DNA of 64,000 nt from Treponema vincentii F0403. GTDB lineage: Bacteria > Spirochaetota > Spirochaetia > Treponematales > Treponemataceae. The notes under the pieces are model-generated. The model saw only the letters and a program-made list of their open reading frames with translations. It was not told the origin of the DNA and ran no database searches. Below are positions 1-7,852 of the stretch, one piece after another. Position numbers and translations under genes: made by a program. The stretch covers positions 62,001-126,000 of the forward strand of contig NZ_KE332513.1 in assembly GCF_000412995.1 (NCBI RefSeq), given 5' to 3'. Numbering within the stretch: position 1 is the first letter of the stretch; each line of letters opens with the position of its first letter.

Positions 1-666
1 GTCGGTAAAATAAAGCGGATAAACGAATACTTCCGAATTATCGTTTTGGATATACGACGAATACGACGCTCCCGTTTTTTGCGCACCGAGCTGTATGTCG
101 TGCACGGTTATCCGCGCCGCTTCCCCCACGTCCATCCGCACCGTTTCAAAGCTGAGCGCAGAGTCGGCAAAGTTTTGAATTTTGATAATTTCAACCTGTG
201 CATGGCTGCCGACGCTGATACTGATCAGCCCGTTCCGGTACGATTGCACCTCCGTGGATTTGGGATCGGTGTCAAAATAGAGAATGAGCCGCGCCGCTGC
301 GTTATTAGCTATGTCGATATAGCTCTGGTCGAACAGCACCGGATGTTCGGCATCTACCGAAAACCGCACAAAGAAGTCCTGCAAGGCGCCGGCGGCAGCA
401 TCGATTTTGAGGTAAAAACCGCTGTTCCGCTTTACCTGCACTTCATCGGTAAAGTGCTTGCCGAGTCCGCAATTTTTTTCGCGCGGAGATTTTTCTACAT
501 TGAATATCCGTGCCTGCTGTTCCGCAGGGCATGTTTTAAGAAAGTCTGCAATCGGCATATACTGAGCCGCCGGAGCTTCGGTATGAAAGAACATGCCGGT
601 AAACGGAGCCGACGGCACATCCTGTATATGATAATCGAGCCGTTTAAAATAGTTTTCGTTTCTCAT
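1..666 (-). CDS. sufD: Fe-S cluster assembly protein SufD, N-terminal part (runs off window)
   Basis: The reading frame opens at an ATG at 666 and stays open for 222 codons to the first base of the window, so only the N-terminal half is present. The ATG overlaps the sufB stop codon (TGATG), which indicates translational coupling. The visible part has the divergent SufD N-terminus followed by the start of the beta-helical SufBD core (segment RMDVGEAARITVHD). SufD pairs with SufB and SufC in the SufBC2D scaffold that builds Fe-S clusters in the cytoplasm. The call leans on position after sufB and on a SufBD-like sequence that is not SufB itself. SufS and SufU genes, if present, would lie beyond position 1. 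Confidence 0.85.
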   Translation of the reverse strand, partial: MRNENYFKRLDYHIQDVPSAPFTGMFFHTEAPAAQYMPIADFLKTCPAEQQARIFNVEKSPREKNCGLGKHFTDEVQVKRNSGFYLKIDAAAGALQDFFVRFSVDAEHPVLFDQSYIDIANNAAARLILYFDTDPKSTEVQSYRNGLISISVGSHAQVEIIKIQNFADSALSFETVRMDVGEAARITVHDIQLGAQKTGASYSSYIQNDNSEVFVYPLYFTD

Positions 667-2114
667 CAGCCTATCGTCCCCTCCAGCTCAATAGAAATAA
701 GGTTATTCAGCTCAACGGCATACTCAAGCGGAAGTTCTTTAGAGATCGGTTCGACAAAGCCTTTGATGATGAGCGATTTAGCCGTCGCTTCGTCAAGTCC
801 GCGCTGCATCAGGTAAAAGACCATAGAATCGCTGATGCGTCCGATCTTTGCTTCGTGTCCGATGTCGGCATCGTCGGTATGGCTTTCGATAATCGGGATG
901 GTGTCGGTGCGGGACTCGTTATCCAGCATCAGCGATTCGCATTCGGCGAGTGCCTTAGCGCCGGTTGCATCCTTGCCGATAACCAGCAGACCGCGGTAGT
1001 TGGACTCGCCGCCGTTTTTCGCAATAGAGCGCGAGTGCATTTCCGACACGGTGTTCTTGCCGATATGGACGGTTTTAGTACCGGTGTCGAGACACTGCCC
1101 CGCGGAAGCGAAGGTAACACCGGTAAACTCGGAGCGCGAGCGGTCGCCCTTCAAAATGCTCATCGGGTACAGCATGGTTACGCGCGAGCCGAACGAGCCG
1201 GAGACCCATTCGATAGCGCCGTCTTCTTCCACGATTGCCCGCTTGGTATTCAGGTTGTAGAGGTTACGCGACCAGTTTTCGATGGTGGAATAGCGCATGG
1301 TCGCCTTTTTGCCGACGTACAGTTCGACGGCGCCGGCATGGAGCGCGTTTTTATAGTATTTAGGCGCGCTGCATCCTTCGATAAAATGAAGATAGGCTCC
1401 TTCATCCACGATGATGAGTGTATGCTCAAACTGACCCGACTGGTTTGCATTCAGTCTAAAGTAGGATTGCAGCGGCAGTTCAACCTTGACACCCTTGGGT
1501 ACATACACAAATGAACCGCCCGACCACACTGCGCCGTGCAGAGCCGCAAACTTATGATCGTCCGGTTTTATCAGCTGCATAAAATGTTCGCGGACAATAT
1601 CCCCGTACTGCAGCACCGCCGTTTCCATATCGAGGTACACAACCCCTTGGTCGGCAAGGTTTTTCTGCAAGCTGTGATACACCACCTCGGAGTCATACTG
1701 AGCGCCGACACCTGCCAGCGAGGTTTGCTCCGCCTTGGGAATGCCGAGCCGGTCAAAGGTCTGCTTAATCTCCTCCGGTACCTGATCCCAATCGGTGGCA
1801 AGCGGTTTTTCGTCCGACACAATATAATGGATAATCTCTTGAATATTGAGGTCTGAAATGTCGGCGCCCCAATCCGGCATCGGGCGTTCAAAGAAATACT
1901 GCAGCGATTGCAGCCTCAGGTCGAGCATCCACTTGGGTTCAAGCTTGCGGGCTGAAATCTTCCGTACTACCTCTTCGTTCAGTCCCATCCCGGTGGAATA
2001 GCTATAATCGATACTGTCTTTTATATCGTAAATGCCGCGTTCGATGTCGGAAACAAAGGTGCGCTTCCGGTTTTGGAACAGCGGCGAGCGGGAATCTCTA
2101 AAGTCGTTACTCAT
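666..2114 (-). CDS. sufB: Fe-S cluster assembly scaffold SufB
   Basis: A 482-residue protein, normal length for SufB, the scaffold subunit of the cytoplasmic SUF system on which Fe-S clusters assemble with SufC and SufD. The N-terminal DRFGIPKAEQ-type region (here DRLGIPKAEQ) and the long right-handed beta-helix are clear. The C-terminal half holds the conserved Cys of the LAECESL segment, matching the functional Cys405 region of E. coli SufB, and the following GHEAKIGRIS segment with the conserved His/Glu. It lies 8 bp after sufC and overlaps the sufD start, so sufC-sufB-sufD form one operon. Nothing looks truncated. Confidence 0.97.
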   Translation of the reverse strand: MSNDFRDSRSPLFQNRKRTFVSDIERGIYDIKDSIDYSYSTGMGLNEEVVRKISARKLEPKWMLDLRLQSLQYFFERPMPDWGADISDLNIQEIIHYIVSDEKPLATDWDQVPEEIKQTFDRLGIPKAEQTSLAGVGAQYDSEVVYHSLQKNLADQGVVYLDMETAVLQYGDIVREHFMQLIKPDDHKFAALHGAVWSGGSFVYVPKGVKVELPLQSYFRLNANQSGQFEHTLIIVDEGAYLHFIEGCSAPKYYKNALHAGAVELYVGKKATMRYSTIENWSRNLYNLNTKRAIVEEDGAIEWVSGSFGSRVTMLYPMSILKGDRSRSEFTGVTFASAGQCLDTGTKTVHIGKNTVSEMHSRSIAKNGGESNYRGLLVIGKDATGAKALAECESLMLDNESRTDTIPIIESHTDDADIGHEAKIGRISDSMVFYLMQRGLDEATAKSLIIKGFVEPISKELPLEYAVELNNLISIELEGTIG

Positions 2115-2122
2115 ACCGGCTC

Positions 2123-2854
2123 CTACATCCCCGCATATCCGTGCTTTTGAATATGCTCTACCAATTCGATGCCGCCGCTTTTTACCAGCGATCCGTTGAT
2201 TAATACGTGCACATGATCGGGCTTGAGATAGTCGAGTACCTTGCTGTGGTGCGTGATGATCAAAATCCCCATATCCGGCGTTTTGAGTTTTGCAACGCCT
2301 TCAAATACGGTCTTTGTCGCGTCGACATCCAATCCCGAATCCGTTTCGTCCAAAATAGCGAGCTTAGGCCGCAGCACTGCGAGCTGGAGAATTTCGTTCT
2401 TTTTCTTTTCCCCGCCGGAAAAGCCGACGTTCAAACTGCGCTCGATATATTCGGGATTGATGCTGAGCGTTTCCATCAAGCGGAGCAGCTCCTTGTGAAA
2501 GGTAAGCGCCGGTATCTTTTTACCGGTTACCGCTTCCTTTGCCGCGCGGAGAAACTCTTCAACCTTTAAGCCGGGGATTTCTTCAGGATTTTGAAATGAA
2601 AGGAAGATACCTTTCCGCGCGCGCTCAAAAACAGGCAAGTCATTAATCAAGGTTCCTTCAAAAAAGATCGAGCCTCGGTCAATTTGAAAGACAGGGTTAC
2701 CGGTAATCGCAGCGGCAAGCGTCGACTTGCCCGCTCCGTTCGGTCCCATAACGACATGTATCTCACCGGCATTGATGGTAAGATTAAGATTATGCAAAAT
2801 CGGCTTTTCATTCACCGAAAGATGTAAGTTTTCTATATGTAATAGCGGTTCCAT
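2123..2854 (-). CDS. sufC: Fe-S cluster assembly ATPase SufC
   Basis: ABC-type ATPase of the SUF complex; it powers conformational change of SufB/SufD during cluster assembly and has no membrane partner. Walker A is GPNGAGKST near residue 40, the signature is FSGGEKKKNE (typical of SufC rather than transporters) and Walker B is LAILDETDSGLD. I place the start at the ATG at 2854, since AGGAG lies 6 nt upstream; a TTG two codons further upstream also opens the frame but sits against the ribosome site. The protein is then 243 residues. First gene of the sufCBD operon, with a consensus-like promoter about 75 nt upstream. Confidence 0.95.
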   Translation of the reverse strand: MEPLLHIENLHLSVNEKPILHNLNLTINAGEIHVVMGPNGAGKSTLAAAITGNPVFQIDRGSIFFEGTLINDLPVFERARKGIFLSFQNPEEIPGLKVEEFLRAAKEAVTGKKIPALTFHKELLRLMETLSINPEYIERSLNVGFSGGEKKKNEILQLAVLRPKLAILDETDSGLDVDATKTVFEGVAKLKTPDMGILIITHHSKVLDYLKPDHVHVLINGSLVKSGGIELVEHIQKHGYAGM

Positions 2855-2927
2855 CTGCAACTCCTATAAAAAGTCAAGAAGAAAATATCAAGTTTCGATT
2901 GACTCTGTGTGAAATTTGTAATGGTAT

Positions 2928-2956
2928 ATTATAGCGACTTGCAAAAACCGTTACAA
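2928..2956 (-). promoter_or_regulatory. Candidate sigma-70 promoter of sufCBD
   Basis: On the minus strand TTGTAA is followed after 17 nt by TATAAT, a near-consensus -35/-10 pair, predicting a leader of about 65 nt before sufC. The -10 lies in an AT-rich stretch between the divergent sufC and TraB-family genes, so the two promoters may compete. No obvious IscR/SufR-type palindrome is recognised here. Confidence 0.6.
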
Positions 2957-3014
2957 GACTTCAGCTCTAGCAGGAAATACAAAAAACCGGTATTTTTGTC
3001 GGCAGGAGGACGAT

Positions 3015-3980
3015 ATGATAACTCATAAATATTTAAGAAAGATACTGCCGCTTTTTATGTTGGGCATTATGCTTACCGCCTGCACAACTACCGGTCAAGT
3101 TAAGCAGAAACATGAATTACCGAATTCGGTATTACCGGTATTAATAGAACATCCCGAACGTTTTTTTTGGGAGATTAGAGGCAATAAAGGTTCGGTCTAT
3201 GTGCTTGGGACTGTTCATGTTGCCGATAAAAGTTTTTACCCTCTGCAAAAGAACGTGCTGGATGCATTTGATAAAGCCGACCGGCTGGTAAGTGAGCTTG
3301 GCGGTATGCCGGAGATGGAAGCGTTTGTCGGAGAAATGCAAAGTGTCATTATAAAAAATATGAATGCCGATCCTAAAAAGAGTCTACTCAATGTTTTATC
3401 TGAAGACGATCTTGCCTTTCTATACGAAACAATCGGCGATGATACGGTACACCAGCTTGCACTTTTTAATCCGTGGATTTTAAATACGGTATTGGCTCAG
3501 TTTTTAATGAGTAAAATAGGACTGAACGCGGGAGACGGTATCGATATGTATCTAATACAGCGGGCAGAAAATAAAAAAATTGAAGCGCTTGATACCGCTC
3601 AGCAGCAAATTGCGGTGCTTTCATACGGAACTTTTGACGATCAGCTTGCAATGTTAAAAGATTCTATACAAGCACTGCGGGATATCGATGCAAACAGGGA
3701 AGAAATGCATAAAGTTCGAGACCTTTACCTGAGTAATAATCGGAAAGAACTTTCAGCCATGCTTGTCGACTTACTTTTTGAAGTTCCGTCTTCTTTCTCC
3801 GAAAAAAAAACGCAAGCCTATATCGACACGCTGTTAACGGATCGGAACCGGATATGGGCGCAGAAATTCGGCGAATACCTGCGCGAAGGCGGTAACACAT
3901 TTGTCTTTGCAGGTACCGCGCACTTCCTTGGAAAATCAAGCGTATTTGAAATCATGCGGCAGAAGAACATGCTTAAATAA
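3015..3980 (+). CDS. TraB/GumN-family lipoprotein
   Basis: A 321-residue protein of the TraB/PrgY/GumN family. The N-terminus is a lipoprotein signal: basic residues, a hydrophobic stretch and lipobox LTAC, with lipidation at Cys23. The family signatures are near both ends: FWEIRGNKGSVYVLGTVHV around residue 55 (the GTxH motif) and FVFAGTAHFLGKSSV near the C-terminus (GxxH). Family members of this TIKI/GumN fold are proposed metalloproteases, but the bacterial substrate is unknown. GGAGG 5-6 nt before the ATG supports the start. It runs divergently from suf and converges on the transglutaminase-like gene, with about 20 bp between their stops. Confidence 0.88.
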   Translation: MITHKYLRKILPLFMLGIMLTACTTTGQVKQKHELPNSVLPVLIEHPERFFWEIRGNKGSVYVLGTVHVADKSFYPLQKNVLDAFDKADRLVSELGGMPEMEAFVGEMQSVIIKNMNADPKKSLLNVLSEDDLAFLYETIGDDTVHQLALFNPWILNTVLAQFLMSKIGLNAGDGIDMYLIQRAENKKIEALDTAQQQIAVLSYGTFDDQLAMLKDSIQALRDIDANREEMHKVRDLYLSNNRKELSAMLVDLLFEVPSSFSEKKTQAYIDTLLTDRNRIWAQKFGEYLREGGNTFVFAGTAHFLGKSSVFEIMRQKNMLK

Positions 3981-4001
3981 GGGGGTACCCTGCAGGGCGG
4001 T

Positions 4002-5207
4002 TTATTCCGCCTTGCCGAATCCGTACTCATCCTGATCGGGAGGGGTATACCAATCGACGGCAAACCAGAGACCGGGGTCGGCAAGGTCTTGTGCAATTTG
4101 TCCGAGCGCGACCTTTGCCGTCGTTTCCGCAATAAGATAGCGTTTGCCGTTATGGGTAAAGCGGGCTCCGTCTCCGGGGCAGTCTACAGCGGCGACCGCG
4201 TGCTTTTGCTCGGGAGCAATCATCAAAATCGAATCGATATTAAAATGCTGCAAGATCACAGACATCAGCAAGGCACGGCTGTCGCAGTCGCCGCTTTGGC
4301 CGGTGCATACCGACGGTATATTGAGAAAGTCCGCACCGTTTTCGTCCCTCGTGTACGTAAAGCCCTGCATCCATTCAAGCAAAGATGCCGCGATTGTCTC
4401 TGCAGCCGGCATTTTCCCTTCTTGGCCGACTTCGATTAACTCTTTTTCCAACATCAATGAAAGATGACGGCAGCGGGCAATGCTGTCGCGGTAAATCATC
4501 CGGTAATAGCGCTGCCATGCTTTTTGCTGCAGCGGAGAATTGAGGTATCGTGTCAGCAATGCGAACTCTCGGTCTATGACCGCCTGATTCGCTTCGGAAT
4601 CGGAGCGGTCAAAATGTACGGAAAGCTTTTTTCCGTTAAAGAGTACTTCTTTTTTTATCGTTCCCTCTTTGGGATATACCGCCTGAATCATCGGACCGGG
4701 TTCAAAGAAGGATTGCCTACCGGTAAATACGGCATCCAAGCTGGAAATCATCATCGGCTCATATTCCTGCGCCTTTTCCGCCTGCGTTGTCGTTAAGATA
4801 ACCAGCCAGCCGCTTTGTTCGGCAAGCGGCTGCACCAAAAGCCAGCCTGCCTGCTTTTGGTTTTGCTGCGTAAACTGAAGATTGGCGACAAGCGCAGGAT
4901 TTCCCTGCATCAAAAACTGTATCGCTTTTTTTTGCGCTTTCAGCTGAGAAAAAATATGATCCGCCGCAGCCGCTACCGTGCCGAACTGCTGATACGGGTA
5001 GAGCGCAACCTGCAAGCCGACAGGAATAATCGTATTTTGATACACATAGCGTGCATTTTCCCGGGAATTGACAAGGCGGAATCCTTCCGGTAAATCAAGC
5101 GTATAACCTAACGATGGATTACCAATCAGCTCCGCCCTAAGCGGATAACCGATACCAAAGATCAGAAGAATTAAACATAAAAAGTGCTGAATTTTTTTCC
5201 GTTTCAT
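4002..5207 (-). CDS. Secreted transglutaminase-like protein
   Basis: About 401 residues from the ATG at 5207, which has GGAGA upstream; an ATG-like start nine codons earlier would cost the signal peptide its normal N-terminus. Residues 1-25 are a signal peptide ending in PLRA-E. The C-terminal third looks like a transglutaminase/cysteine-protease-like fold: Cys308 in SGDCDSRALL, His336 in EQKHAVAA, and a following acidic IAETT segment are plausible catalytic residues. The N-terminal 200 residues are not recognised. Probably periplasmic; substrate unknown. Its start codon is only 14 bp from the divergent pseudouridine synthase start. Confidence 0.72.
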   Translation of the reverse strand: MKRKKIQHFLCLILLIFGIGYPLRAELIGNPSLGYTLDLPEGFRLVNSRENARYVYQNTIIPVGLQVALYPYQQFGTVAAAADHIFSQLKAQKKAIQFLMQGNPALVANLQFTQQNQKQAGWLLVQPLAEQSGWLVILTTTQAEKAQEYEPMMISSLDAVFTGRQSFFEPGPMIQAVYPKEGTIKKEVLFNGKKLSVHFDRSDSEANQAVIDREFALLTRYLNSPLQQKAWQRYYRMIYRDSIARCRHLSLMLEKELIEVGQEGKMPAAETIAASLLEWMQGFTYTRDENGADFLNIPSVCTGQSGDCDSRALLMSVILQHFNIDSILMIAPEQKHAVAAVDCPGDGARFTHNGKRYLIAETTAKVALGQIAQDLADPGLWFAVDWYTPPDQDEYGFGKAE

Positions 5208-5221
5208 CCTATACTCTCCGT

Positions 5222-5944
5222 ATGCACGATACACAACAAGCTATTGTAAAGAAATCCATTCCGATTGTATACGAGGACGAAGCTCTTTGTATCGTTAATA
5301 AGCCCTACGGTATTCCGGTACAGGGCGGCGCTCATGTTTCGATATGCCTCACTGAAATTTTAAGCAAGCAGCTCGGCTCTGAAATATTTCCCGTGCACCG
5401 GTTGGATAAAGAAACGTCCGGCCTGTTGGTAACTGCAAAAAGCGCCGATGCAGCCCGCTCGTGCCGCGCTTTGTTTGAATCTCAAGCTGTTGAAAAAGAA
5501 TACCTTGCATTATGCTTCGGCGGTTTTGAACCTTCTGCACACAAGAAACCGGTTAAAAAGCTTCCGCCGGAGGGCATTATCGATACGCCGATTGTAGAAA
5601 ACGGTAGTCCAAAGCCGGCCTCAAGCGCGTATAAGCTTCTCGCAAGTACGGATGCCTATAGCCTGTTTTCCGTTCGGCTGCATACCGGCAGGATGCATCA
5701 AATCCGTATCCACCTTGCCGGTATCGGCTATCCGATTATCGGCGACGACAAGCACGGAAACTTTGCCCTTAATAAGCAGCTTTGGAAAACAGCCCGCATC
5801 AAAAAACTCCAGCTGTGCGCCTATCGCCTGATGTTCCCCATCGGCGGCAAAAAACGTCTTTTTACCGTACCGGCGCCGGAGCATATACAAGCGGCGATTG
5901 ATGTGCTGATACCGGAGGGCAATTTTGTATCTGTCCATCCATAA
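5222..5944 (+). CDS. RluA-family RNA pseudouridine synthase
   Basis: A 240-residue member of the RluA family, which isomerises uridine to pseudouridine in rRNA or tRNA. The catalytic motif HRLDKETSGLL (Asp62) is intact, as are the N-terminal DEALCIVNKPYGIPVQ segment and the C-terminal TGRMHQIRIHLAGIGYPI-type segment. There is no N-terminal S4 domain, as in the smaller RluA/RluC-like proteins; which RNA it modifies cannot be told. No Shine-Dalgarno is visible before the ATG and the intergenic space to the divergent gene is only 14 bp, so transcription may start within the neighbour or the message may be leaderless. Confidence 0.9.
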   Translation: MHDTQQAIVKKSIPIVYEDEALCIVNKPYGIPVQGGAHVSICLTEILSKQLGSEIFPVHRLDKETSGLLVTAKSADAARSCRALFESQAVEKEYLALCFGGFEPSAHKKPVKKLPPEGIIDTPIVENGSPKPASSAYKLLASTDAYSLFSVRLHTGRMHQIRIHLAGIGYPIIGDDKHGNFALNKQLWKTARIKKLQLCAYRLMFPIGGKKRLFTVPAPEHIQAAIDVLIPEGNFVSVHP

Positions 5945-6004
5945 ATGTTTTGATACGTCGAGAATTTTCAGCCTACCCTATTTTAATCGGATAAAAGCGA
6001 GTAT

Positions 6005-6050
6005 TTGACAGCACCCTCAATATTGACAATCGGACAAAGATATATAACTA
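6005..6050 (+). promoter_or_regulatory. Candidate promoter region of the TPR lipoprotein gene
   Basis: Two perfect TTGACA hexamers (6005 and 6023) precede an AT-rich TATATAACTA stretch at 6041. No pair has an ideal 17-nt spacing, so the assignment is weak; the repeat of the -35 hexamer 18 bp apart is the noticeable feature. Confidence 0.35.
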
Positions 6051-6069
6051 TGTCGATATGAAGGTTTAT

Positions 6070-6789
6070 ATGAAATCAAAAAAAGTTCCGTATATCGGGC
6101 TGCTGTGTTCCGTTCTTTTCCTCTGCGTTGCCTGTAAGGATAACGCCTTTATACGGCGGATGCAGGACATGGAGATGGGCGTCAAAAATCCCTCTTCTAT
6201 AGAAGAATTGCAATCGGCCATACAAAAATATCAGGGAAAGATCAACGACATTCTTACGATGGAACAGCGGATCGGCATTTGGTATAAAATTCTCGGCCGC
6301 CGGTACATGGATAAAAAGATGTACAAAAAAGCGCTCGAAGCCTTCCGCAGCGCATTGGAATACTTTCCCGAAAATCAGCATGTGTTTTATCAAATCGGCG
6401 TATGCGCCGCCATCATAGCAAAAAGCACCCTCGATTACCCGAATATGGGCCTTGACGAACGGCAGGCATACTTTGATCTGTCGGTCTCCGCCTATAAACG
6501 CGCCGTGGAGCTTGACCCAACCTATACGCGGGCGGTGTATGCACTGTCCGTGCTCTATGTCTTTGAATTGAACCGTCCGGAAGATGCCATTACGATTATG
6601 GAACCGGTGGCCGCCCGCGAGAAAAAACCGCTTGACTCCCTCTTCATTTTGGGGCGCGCCTATTATATGACCGGTCAATACGAAAAAGCGATTGCAGCCT
6701 ACGACCGTATTATCAAAACGAGCGGAAGCGCCGAACAGCGTGCCGATGCCGAACGGAATAAGGCTTTTGTAGAAAATGCACGGCGCTAA
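6070..6789 (+). CDS. Tetratricopeptide-repeat lipoprotein
   Basis: About 239 residues. I choose the ATG at 6070, which has GAAGG 5 nt upstream; another in-frame ATG is at 6058 with no ribosome site. The signal ends in lipobox CVAC, lipidation at Cys22. The rest is helical and carries recognisable TPR units, for example MYKKALEAFRSALEYFPEN, a unit around the YKRAVELDPTYTRAVYAL segment, and TGQYEKAIAAYDRIIK near the end. TPR proteins mediate protein-protein contacts; a role in the inner leaflet of the outer membrane or on the periplasmic face is inferred. Not assigned to a named family. Confidence 0.8.
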   Translation: MKSKKVPYIGLLCSVLFLCVACKDNAFIRRMQDMEMGVKNPSSIEELQSAIQKYQGKINDILTMEQRIGIWYKILGRRYMDKKMYKKALEAFRSALEYFPENQHVFYQIGVCAAIIAKSTLDYPNMGLDERQAYFDLSVSAYKRAVELDPTYTRAVYALSVLYVFELNRPEDAITIMEPVAAREKKPLDSLFILGRAYYMTGQYEKAIAAYDRIIKTSGSAEQRADAERNKAFVENARR

Positions 6790-6827
6790 GGCTTTGACGG
6801 CAGAATGCGCGGAAAGTAAATACGGCA

Positions 6828-6867
6828 GGGCATCTCTAAAAATCTAACCGAGTTTTTAGAGGATCCC
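6828..6867. repeat. Type A hairpin (CTCTAAAAA ... TTTTTAGAG)
   Basis: Inverted repeat CTCTAAAAA / TTTTTAGAG with a 10-nt loop, and an imperfect GGG/CCC base outside it. It lies between the TPR gene and dprA. Very similar hairpins occur at 44370, 48989, 49023, 50330 and 53561 (see findings). Confidence 0.75.
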
Positions 6868-6897
6868 GGGAAGTAACAGGATTCTACATATACGTTG

Positions 6898-7851
6898 ATG
6901 AACACAACAACCGATTCCGAAAAGCGGAAACTCTACATAGCACTCTCTTATTGCTCTTTTCTCAAAGGCAGCGAACGGCTTTTGCTTGCCCGCACGCTTG
7001 ACACTTTGCAAGCACTTACAGTAAGTTCAATAGACACGTTGAGCCGGATCGTGCAGCGGAGCTTCCGTACGCGCAGCTACAAGCCCGAACTGCTTGAACA
7101 GGCGGTGGAAAAGGCCGAGTCGCTGATGAAGTATTGCCGAATCAACATGACGTTTTACGACGATGCCGACTTTCCTCCCCTACTGCGGGAGATTCCCGAT
7201 GCGCCTTTTTTGCTGTACTACCGCGGCGTTTTGCCGAAAGCGGATACGCCCGCTGCGGCGATTGTCGGTACCCGCCGCCCGACAGGGAACGGCATTAAGG
7301 CTGCGCTGCAGCTAGGTACCGAATGCGGACACGCGGGCATTCCCGTTATTTCGGGATTGGCACGGGGAATCGACACCTTCGCGCATCGGGGAGCATTGGA
7401 AGGCGGCGGGCTTACGACGGCGGTGCTGGCCTGCGGGCTTGACCGGCTGTACCCGCAGAGCAATGCGCGGCTTGCAGGCAGAATCCTCGAAACGGGCGGC
7501 TGTATCCTCAGCGAATATGCGCCCGGAGAACCGCCCCTCGCGTACCGCTTCCCGCAGCGTAACCGGCTGATTTCGGGATTAGCCCGCGCAACCGTTGTTA
7601 TCGAAGCGCCGGCAAAATCGGGGGCGCTTATTACTGCAGACTTTGCCCTCGAACAAGGACGCGACGTATGTATACACGGCGGGATGACGGATTCCGTACA
7701 GAATACCGGCTGCAAAAAGCTCGCTGAAGACGGGGCTATTCCGGTAGAACATGCCGGCGACCTTTTGCGCGAATGGGCGCATCCGGCTTTGCAGTATTTA
7801 CAGAGAGAACAGCGCATACAACTACCTTTGTTTGAGAAAGGAGCACCATAA
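6898..7851 (+). CDS. dprA: DNA processing protein DprA/Smf
   Basis: About 317 residues. DprA loads RecA on incoming single-stranded DNA in natural transformation. The Rossmann-like core is intact: AAIVGTRRPTGNG, ISGLARGIDTFAHRGAL, TTAVLACGLDRLYP, GCILSEYAPG, FPQRNRLISGLARA and EAPAKSGALITADFALEQGR. An N-terminal SAM-like helical segment is present; the C-terminal winged helix is short or missing. ATG at 6898 is preferred over the adjacent TTG at 6895; neither has a strong ribosome site. It is followed by topA after 1 bp, the classical dprA-topA order. Confidence 0.95.
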   Translation: MNTTTDSEKRKLYIALSYCSFLKGSERLLLARTLDTLQALTVSSIDTLSRIVQRSFRTRSYKPELLEQAVEKAESLMKYCRINMTFYDDADFPPLLREIPDAPFLLYYRGVLPKADTPAAAIVGTRRPTGNGIKAALQLGTECGHAGIPVISGLARGIDTFAHRGALEGGGLTTAVLACGLDRLYPQSNARLAGRILETGGCILSEYAPGEPPLAYRFPQRNRLISGLARATVVIEAPAKSGALITADFALEQGRDVCIHGGMTDSVQNTGCKKLAEDGAIPVEHAGDLLREWAHPALQYLQREQRIQLPLFEKGAP

Positions 7852-7852
7852 C

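Noticed and set aside
855-1514. Long open frame antisense to sufB
   Set aside because: Lies wholly inside the clear sufB gene, has no family motif, and repeats of arginine/glycine fit a shadow frame.
3981-4001. GGTACC/CCTGCAGG restriction-like palindromes between converging genes
   Set aside because: Too short for a terminator stem and probably chance GC-rich sequence.
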